From assembly GCA_002688185.1 (NCBI GenBank), contig NZCE01000003.1:13430-77429 (forward strand): 64,000 nt of DNA, read 5' to 3'. This document shows positions 59,117 through 64,000 of this stretch, one piece after another. The translations under genes were made by a program, and so were the position numbers. Positions within the stretch are counted from its first letter, which is position 1, and every line of letters begins with the position of its first letter. Origin of the DNA: Spirochaetales bacterium. Lineage in GTDB: Bacteria; Spirochaetota; Spirochaetia; ARS1246. The notes beneath the pieces are model-generated. The model saw nothing but the letters and a program-made list of their open reading frames with translations. It was not told where the DNA came from and did no database searches.

Positions 59117-60936
59117 TCAACCGTCACACTCTTGGCGAGATTTCTCGGTTGATCGACGTTTCGGCCAAGCTCCCTGGCGCAAAAGTAAGCAAACAACTGA
59201 AGCGGAACGGCCATCAGGAACGGGTACATCAGCTCGTGGGTCCGAGGTACAAAAATCACATCATCGCTAATATCCGCCACTTCCTCATCGCCGATAACCG
59301 CGAGTGAGATCACCGGGCCGCCCCGAGCCTTGACCTCCTTCATGTTCGATATGACTTTGGCTCGGAGTCTATCATCGGGCACGAGAAAAACACTTGGTGT
59401 TTCTGCATTTATGAGGGCGATGGGACCGTGCTTTATCTCAGCCGCGCTGTATCCTTCCGCGTGGATATACGAGATTTCCTTCAGTTTGAGGGCGCCTTCC
59501 ATCGCGACGGGGTAGTTGATCCCCCTGCCAAGGAAAAGGCAGCTACTTACCTCGCAGTATTTCCGAGCGATTGCCTGTATGGAATCAGCCGTTGATAAGG
59601 CTTGAGATACCAAACCCGGCAAAGCCTCCAAGTTCTCCAAGAGGTTCATGCCTGCCTCAAATGACAGATGCCGCATCCGTGCCATGAGCAAAGTAAAGAG
59701 ATACAAAACCGCCAGTTGTGAGGTAAACGCTTTCGTCGAGGCCACCGCAATCTCAGGCCCTGAATGAATGTAAACTCCTCCGTCGGATTCTCGGGGAATT
59801 GTGGAGCCAACAACATTGCAGATCCCGAGCACCGTTGCGCCTTTCCTCTGGAGCTCTCGCATAGCATAGAGGGTGTCCGCTGTTTCACCGGATTGAGAAA
59901 TCACAAAATGGAGGGCATTTCTCTCCACGATGGGATTCTTGTACCGCACCTCTGAAGACAACTCGGGCACACAGGGGATTCTGGCTATGCTTTCCAGAAG
60001 GTAGCTTCCAACTATAGCGGCATGATACGACGTGCCTGTCGCTACAATCTTTATTCGTTCTATATTCAATAGCTCTTTGCTCGAGAGGTTTAGCCCTCCC
60101 AAATGGCCGGTCGCGAGCTCCCTGTCCAACCTACCTTGAATTGCTCGTTCTGTGGATTGGGGCTGCTCAAAAATCTCTTTTTCCATAAAATTGGCGAACC
60201 CGCCCTTTTCGATCTCCTGGAGCTCCCAATCGATATTCTCTATGGTCTTTTCAATGGTCCTGTCGGCGACATCGGACATGAGATAGCCGTCGGGATCTAT
60301 AGTCGCGATTTCACCGTCCTCCAGATACACCACCTGACGCGTATACGCCATCATGGCCGTCACGTCCGATGCGAGAAACATTTCGTCGTTGCCAATGCCA
60401 AGGACAAGGGGAGACCCGTTACGGGCGCCCACAATCCGATTTGGCTCATCTACATGCATACAGACGATACCGTAGGTGCCCTTGAGGAGCGGCGCGGCCT
60501 GCTTAACGGCCTTTTCCAAATCATCCTCATAGAATGACGATATCAAATGCGCGATTACTTCCGAATCCGTGCTGCTGAGGAACTCATGTCCTTCAGTCTC
60601 GAGCTTTGCTTTGAGAGCCACGTGATTTTCTATAATTCCGTTATGCACGATTGAAAGCTTCCCCTCACAGTCGGTATGGGGATGCGCGTTGAGATCGTTG
60701 ACTTCTCCGTGGGTAGCCCATCTTGTGTGCCCAATGCCGTAGCTGCCGGGTAGATCGTAGGGAACGGATTCTTTAAGGTTCTTTATCTTGCCTTTTTTTT
60801 TGATAAGCTGCATTGAGTTGCCATGGGCAACACATATCCCGGCACTGTCATAGCCGCGATATTCAAGCCGCTTAAGCCCCTCGAGGAGAATATCCTTTGC
60901 CATCCTCATACCACAGTAGCCCACAATTCCACACAT
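59113..60936 (-). CDS. glmS: Glutamine-fructose-6-phosphate aminotransferase
   Basis: First committed enzyme of UDP-GlcNAc synthesis, making glucosamine-6-phosphate from fructose-6-phosphate and glutamine. The N-terminal Cys (MCGIVGYCG) is the glutaminase nucleophile of class II; GYDSAGI and GHTRWATHGEVND follow. Two SIS domains (about 285-420 and 455-595) include VATGTSYHAAIVGSYL, ISQSGETADTL and the C-terminal PRNLAKSVTVE. The length of 607 is normal. A GGAG ribosome site sits seven bases from the ATG. It lies 19 bases downstream of a CRP-like regulator gene, and a lipoprotein gene overlaps its 3' end. Confidence 0.97.
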   Translation of the reverse strand: MCGIVGYCGMRMAKDILLEGLKRLEYRGYDSAGICVAHGNSMQLIKKKGKIKNLKESVPYDLPGSYGIGHTRWATHGEVNDLNAHPHTDCEGKLSIVHNGIIENHVALKAKLETEGHEFLSSTDSEVIAHLISSFYEDDLEKAVKQAAPLLKGTYGIVCMHVDEPNRIVGARNGSPLVLGIGNDEMFLASDVTAMMAYTRQVVYLEDGEIATIDPDGYLMSDVADRTIEKTIENIDWELQEIEKGGFANFMEKEIFEQPQSTERAIQGRLDRELATGHLGGLNLSSKELLNIERIKIVATGTSYHAAIVGSYLLESIARIPCVPELSSEVRYKNPIVERNALHFVISQSGETADTLYAMRELQRKGATVLGICNVVGSTIPRESDGGVYIHSGPEIAVASTKAFTSQLAVLYLFTLLMARMRHLSFEAGMNLLENLEALPGLVSQALSTADSIQAIARKYCEVSSCLFLGRGINYPVAMEGALKLKEISYIHAEGYSAAEIKHGPIALINAETPSVFLVPDDRLRAKVISNMKEVKARGGPVISLAVIGDEEVADISDDVIFVPRTHELMYPFLMAVPLQLFAYFCARELGRNVDQPRNLAKSVTVE

Positions 60937-60955
60937 TTATCAGCTCCAAAAGTTT

Positions 60956-61597
60956 TTAGCCGCGCTCGCCGGTTGCTCCCGCACTTTCTGCCATCGCGAT
61001 GAGGGTTGCACCGTTTGCCAGTTCTAGTATCCCTTCACGATATTCTATGACGCCGGCCTCTTGCAGCTCATGTATATACTCTATCACCTTTTCTTGCGGC
61101 AACTCGAGGCTTAGGGATATTTCCCGTGATGTTTTATGTATCTCCAAATGGGCTTGTTCCATTCCATGCTCCGCAAAGGCATAGTAGAGATTCAGCACAA
61201 CCAATCCCTTTTCATTTCTCCTCACCAAGTGCTGTATCTGGGCGTTGGCGGCCTGCAGGCGTCTGCAGAGCTTATCGATGATGCTAAGGGCGATCCGAGC
61301 ATTATTTGATACCATGCTCACAAACCCTGTCCGATCAAATGATAGCAATCGAATGGTACCCGCCGCCGTGGCCGTTGCGGTTCGCTTTACCTGGTTGACA
61401 ATTGCCATTTCGCCAAAGAACTCACCCTTCCCCAGCACTGCAAAGATGTGAGACTTGCCGTCAATCATCTTGCTGATCCTCACACTGCCTTCTTGAATGA
61501 TGTACATCCGGTCACCGACCTGGTTTTCCTCAAAGATAATCTTGCCGGAATCGACTACCATCCCAAACTTATCGAATAATGGATTTGCATCGGACAT
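60956..61597 (-). CDS. CRP/FNR-type cyclic-nucleotide-responsive regulator
   Basis: Cytoplasmic regulator with an N-terminal cyclic-nucleotide-binding domain (residues 10-130). The phosphate-binding cassette FFGEMAIVNQVKRTATATA carries the Gly-Glu and Arg that bind the cAMP phosphate. A long helix (about 125-155) leads to a C-terminal winged-helix region (TSREISLSLELPQEKVIEYIHELQEAGVIEY). There are no FNR-type N-terminal Cys residues. It leads the crp-glmS-lipoprotein unit and may respond to cAMP from the CHASE2 cyclase. A 13-base dyad (61615-61627) sits upstream of its ribosome site. Confidence 0.85.
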   Translation of the reverse strand: MSDANPLFDKFGMVVDSGKIIFEENQVGDRMYIIQEGSVRISKMIDGKSHIFAVLGKGEFFGEMAIVNQVKRTATATAAGTIRLLSFDRTGFVSMVSNNARIALSIIDKLCRRLQAANAQIQHLVRRNEKGLVVLNLYYAFAEHGMEQAHLEIHKTSREISLSLELPQEKVIEYIHELQEAGVIEYREGILELANGATLIAMAESAGATGERG

Positions 61598-61614
61598 ACC
61601 GTTTCTCCATGATT

Positions 61615-61627
61615 AATTGAATCAATT
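61615..61627. promoter_or_regulatory. Dyad upstream of the CRP-like gene
   Basis: Perfect inverted repeat AATTGA-A-TCAATT. It ends about 18 bases before the ATG on the reverse strand, close enough to block transcription or translation. Autoregulation is a possibility; the short spacer does not match FNR or CRP sites. Confidence 0.35.
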
Positions 61628-61725
61628 TGCCACTTTCAGGCGTATTCACAGACAAAAGTGCTCGTTCCTACCATCGGAGCACATCCTCAACAGCAAGTCT
61701 TATGACTGAATTTTTGGAGCACAGT

Positions 61726-62748
61726 ATGACTAACCTTCAGGTAAAAACACTCGTTCTTGCCGCTGGGATCGCGAGCTCAGGATGCGGCCCGTTTCCCGAC
61801 GTGCGGGCGATAGCGGCCGGAGACATCGAACCTCCAATACTTCTCGTTACCGAGGCTGTAGGTCCACGATCTGTTGAATTAATCTTTGATGAGCCCATTG
61901 TCCTCATAGAAAAGAGCACACTTCTGGCGCCAACTATACCGGTTTCTTCCGTGCTATGTACAGAGACCGTTATACGGTACGATTTTGCCACTGATCTAAT
62001 GCCCGGGGCTCGTTATCTCCTCGAGTCGATTGTAAAAGACTCGAAACACAATCAGATGAAATTTATCACCGTGTTTTACGGCTACAACGGGCGGGCTCCC
62101 GACCTGGTCATTAATGAGTTTATCACCCAAGGATCTAAATCGCATCCTGACCTTGTTGAGCTGTTTGTCCTTTCTGATGGCAATCTTGCGGGTCTGTGCC
62201 TATTCGAGGGTACGCCCGAGCGTTTTACGGATCGGTTCATCTTTCCGTCTGTCGAGGTGAAGCGCGGCGACTACATTCTGGTGCATTTCAAACCGGCGGG
62301 GGAGGAAGATGAGCTTGACGAGACCCACAAAAGAGAGACATCCGGGGGCACAGACGCCCATCCTGGTGCTTGGGATTTTTGGGTTCCGGCGGGCAATGGG
62401 CTTTCAGGCAATAACGGAGTAATCAGCCTGTACACAAGTCCAAATGGCAATCTCATAGACGGCGTGCTCTACAGCAATCGAACTTCCGCATCGGATGATA
62501 AATATCGGGGGTTCGGCACAAAAGCCACCATGCAAAATGCCGATCGACTCTTCTCCGACGGCGGCTGGAAGGCAGCCGGTGAATTGGTGACGCCGGAAGA
62601 TGCGATCAACCCGGACGATTCTACGGCAACCAGATCGATTTGCCGGTCAAGTAATTCTGATGACACTGACTCGCGTTGGGACTGGCATACTGTTCCCACA
62701 CGAGGCTCGACATTTGGATCCGGAAACAACAACGAGGTGCACGAATAG
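61726..62748 (+). CDS. Lipoprotein with lamin-tail-like C-terminal domain
   Basis: Exported lipoprotein. The ATG at 61726 has GGAG six bases upstream and yields MTNLQVKTLVLAAGIASSGC with lipobox ASSGC; longer frames start further upstream without sites. An Ig-like segment (about 35-120; GPRSVELIFDEPIVL) is followed by a bacterial lamin-tail domain (about 125-250; DLVINEFITQGSKSHPDLVELFVLS, in part VINEFITQG and LVELFVLS). Such proteins are usually cell-surface or extracellular and of unknown role; a calcium or polymer-binding role is inferred for the fold. It diverges from the CRP-like gene. Confidence 0.78.
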   Translation: MTNLQVKTLVLAAGIASSGCGPFPDVRAIAAGDIEPPILLVTEAVGPRSVELIFDEPIVLIEKSTLLAPTIPVSSVLCTETVIRYDFATDLMPGARYLLESIVKDSKHNQMKFITVFYGYNGRAPDLVINEFITQGSKSHPDLVELFVLSDGNLAGLCLFEGTPERFTDRFIFPSVEVKRGDYILVHFKPAGEEDELDETHKRETSGGTDAHPGAWDFWVPAGNGLSGNNGVISLYTSPNGNLIDGVLYSNRTSASDDKYRGFGTKATMQNADRLFSDGGWKAAGELVTPEDAINPDDSTATRSICRSSNSDDTDSRWDWHTVPTRGSTFGSGNNNEVHE

Positions 62749-62758
62749 TCGGCAACGG

Positions 62759-62810
62759 AAAAAAAAACCCGCTACTTTGCCGCCTATTCCATGGCAGACC
62801 GGGAGCGGGT
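62759..62810 (-). terminator. Intrinsic terminator downstream of trxA
   Basis: On the reverse strand the hairpin ACCCGCT/AGCGGGT (62810-62804 and 62773-62767) is followed by nine T (62767-62759). An inner stem TGCC/GGCA extends it. It lies 26 bases after the thioredoxin stop. Confidence 0.85.
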
Positions 62811-62835
62811 GTACTGTTGTACCGGCTGAGTTTCT

Positions 62836-63162
62836 CTACTGAACGTGATTTTTAAGCATCCCTTCTATCATAACCTTTGATCCGGCGCCGACTTGCTTGT
62901 TTACTACCTCTCCGCCTTTGAAGAGTAGGAGCGTAGGTATACTCACTACGCTGAACTTCATCGCAAGATCGCCTTCATCATCAACGTTGACCTTACCAAT
63001 TTTAAGCTTTCCTTTGTATTCCTCGCTTATCTCCTCGAGAACCGGTGCTATCATTTTGCAGGGCACACACCAATCGGCCCAAAAATCGGTCAGCACGGGC
63101 ACATCGGATTTAAGCACTTCTTCTTCAAAATTGTCGTTGGTTACAGTGATTTCTTCACTCAT
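62836..63162 (-). CDS. trxA: Thioredoxin
   Basis: Cytoplasmic disulfide reductase. The active site is WADWCVPCKM (near residue 30), with WCVPC in place of the usual WCGPC, an uncommon variant in which a Val replaces the first Gly. The cis-Pro block SIPTLLLFKGG (near 75) and the buried Asp (LTDFWADW) are normal. Length (108) is standard. A strong terminator follows. The gene lies just downstream of the unknown gene at 63173 in the same direction, with a gap of ten bases. Confidence 0.95.
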   Translation of the reverse strand: MSEEITVTNDNFEEEVLKSDVPVLTDFWADWCVPCKMIAPVLEEISEEYKGKLKIGKVNVDDEGDLAMKFSVVSIPTLLLFKGGEVVNKQVGAGSKVMIEGMLKNHVQ

Positions 63163-63172
63163 AAAGTACTCC

Positions 63173-63922
63173 TTATTGTCGCAATGATCGGAACTCCCGC
63201 ATACGAAAATCCTCGATTACAGTATGCACATATCTTCTCATTTTTTCCACACTTTCGTGCTCCCACGGTTCCAGATTGGGCGAATTAAGCATTTCGGCAA
63301 AAACATCCGTGAGATCGTAGAGAAAAAAAGCGGCGTCCAAAAGTACCTTTCGTTCTTCTTTGACAATCTCAGGGCTATCGGGCGCCTTCCAATCAAAGAG
63401 GGATTTATATCGGGACACACGGGTGGGCAGTCCACCATGCATGGTGTCACATAGGGCCAAAATCCGCTCCTCGAGTCTGCGCCGGGGATTATTGATGGCG
63501 GAAGGATAGGATTTTCTGATGAAGCTTTCGATATCGGCCCAAAACTGTGATGAAATGGCGCTAAGGGTTCCGTAGAGCCGTTCGACGTCCTCTGAGGCAT
63601 GTTTATGGATATGAATAGGAGGATATTTTGCTATCCGCCGGCGATTCTCTTCAATGACTCTATCGGCAAAATCTTTCTTTTCCTCTTGTTTCTCCTTAGT
63701 TTTGATTTCCCGATTCGCGGCCTTAATGAGTTTTTCTTTTTCCGTCTTGATCAGATCCTCAACGACCGTCATTTCAACGTGGAGGAACGTAGCCATATCC
63801 ATCCGCCGGCGCAAGGCCTGAATATACCGATCCTCAAATGCCCGGAGTGCGTGGGTCCCTTTAGTGAATTCCACCGAAAAATCGGCATACCTTTTTCTAA
63901 TCTTATCTATATAACCGCGCAT
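63173..63922 (-). CDS. Helical protein of unknown function upstream of trxA
   Basis: A 249-residue, mostly helical cytoplasmic protein that I do not recognise. An amphipathic, Lys/Glu-rich N-terminal half (KIRKRYADFSVEF, VVEDLIKTEKEKLIKAANREI) precedes a second half with tryptophans (FWADIESFIRKSYPSAIN, EPWEHESVEKMRRYV). There is no signal peptide, no membrane span and no catalytic motif. A TATAAT box (63946-63941, reverse strand) lies 18 bases before the ATG without a good -35 or ribosome site. Probably co-transcribed with trxA. The 78 bases to the right edge hold only this upstream region. Confidence 0.7.
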   Translation of the reverse strand: MRGYIDKIRKRYADFSVEFTKGTHALRAFEDRYIQALRRRMDMATFLHVEMTVVEDLIKTEKEKLIKAANREIKTKEKQEEKKDFADRVIEENRRRIAKYPPIHIHKHASEDVERLYGTLSAISSQFWADIESFIRKSYPSAINNPRRRLEERILALCDTMHGGLPTRVSRYKSLFDWKAPDSPEIVKEERKVLLDAAFFLYDLTDVFAEMLNSPNLEPWEHESVEKMRRYVHTVIEDFRMREFRSLRQ

Positions 63923-64000
63923 AATTAAAAGGAAATAAGGATTATAAAAAAGGATATAGATAGCCTTTGATTTGATCTGGATTCCGCTGAATACTTTTGA

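Noticed and set aside
61615..61627. Dyad upstream of the CRP-like gene as an FNR or CRP box
   Set aside because: The single-base spacer does not match FNR (TTGAT-N4-ATCAA) or CRP (TGTGA-N6-TCACA) sites.

Overview
The window looks like chromosomal core sequence from a free-living, flagellated, probably anaerobic spirochaete (order-level inference). The evidence is a fliS and flgN-like pair in a cluster with many lipoproteins carrying relaxed lipoboxes, several VWA-domain secreted proteins, a CHASE2 adenylate cyclase with a CRP-like regulator, a ferredoxin-type 2-oxoacid oxidoreductase, and large proteins that I can only describe as spirochaete-type unknowns. I see no ribosomal RNA, tRNA, phage, transposase or CRISPR array. 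Coding density is very high. Many neighbouring genes overlap by 4 to 30 bases, and no stretch longer than 300 bases lacks a gene.

Layout. 1-8 kb: a TPR protein (cut by the left edge) and a CHASE2 adenylate cyclase; a reverse-strand set with an FmdB zinc ribbon, a GH114-like lipoprotein and a putative aminopeptidase; then a VWA protein followed by a histidine kinase and response regulator. 8-15.4 kb: a YraQ-type permease, a secreted coiled-coil protein with 24-residue repeats, and a three-gene operon for a 2-oxoacid:ferredoxin oxidoreductase with a GltD-like flavoprotein. 15.4-21 kb: a reverse-strand run with a PfkB sugar kinase, a kinase-like phosphotransferase, a KamA-type radical SAM enzyme, a membrane protein and a Nudix hydrolase, then a mercuric-reductase-like flavoprotein. 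21-31 kb: a long reverse-strand run holding a multihaem cytochrome, a DUF4349 cluster, PIN-PhoH, a zinc ribbon, a degenerate polysaccharide-deacetylase protein, FliS, a FlgN-like chaperone, CoaE and a SPOR protein. 31-43 kb: GH78 rhamnosidase, RlmKL, a VWA/FHA-like/LmbE composite protein, GH3 hexosaminidase, DUF72, an Ntn-hydrolase, and a folate/pterin operon (SDR, FolB, FolE). 43-55 kb: a large unknown, VanZ-like, aminotransferase, TIGR01212 radical SAM, a sugar-type binding lipoprotein, an MsmK-type ABC ATPase, a SplB-like/ParB-like pair, a B12-type radical SAM protein and homoserine dehydrogenase. 55-64 kb: DUF554, small unknowns, a VWA protein, RpiB, a crp-glmS-lipoprotein operon, a lamin-tail-like lipoprotein, thioredoxin and a final unknown.

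Themes. Cell-envelope and aminosugar functions recur (LmbE composite, GH3, GlmS, deacetylase-like protein, SPOR). cAMP signalling is represented by both a producer and a candidate receptor. Several genes have a good -10 box 6 to 10 bases before the start codon and no Shine-Dalgarno sequence, which suggests leaderless mRNAs. The candidates for undescribed biology are the VWA-TM-FHA-TM-LmbE protein, the SplB-like/ParB-like gene pair, and the DUF4349 cluster, in which one gene carries fused two domains that its two neighbours carry separately. All functional statements come from motif reading only; no database search was run.
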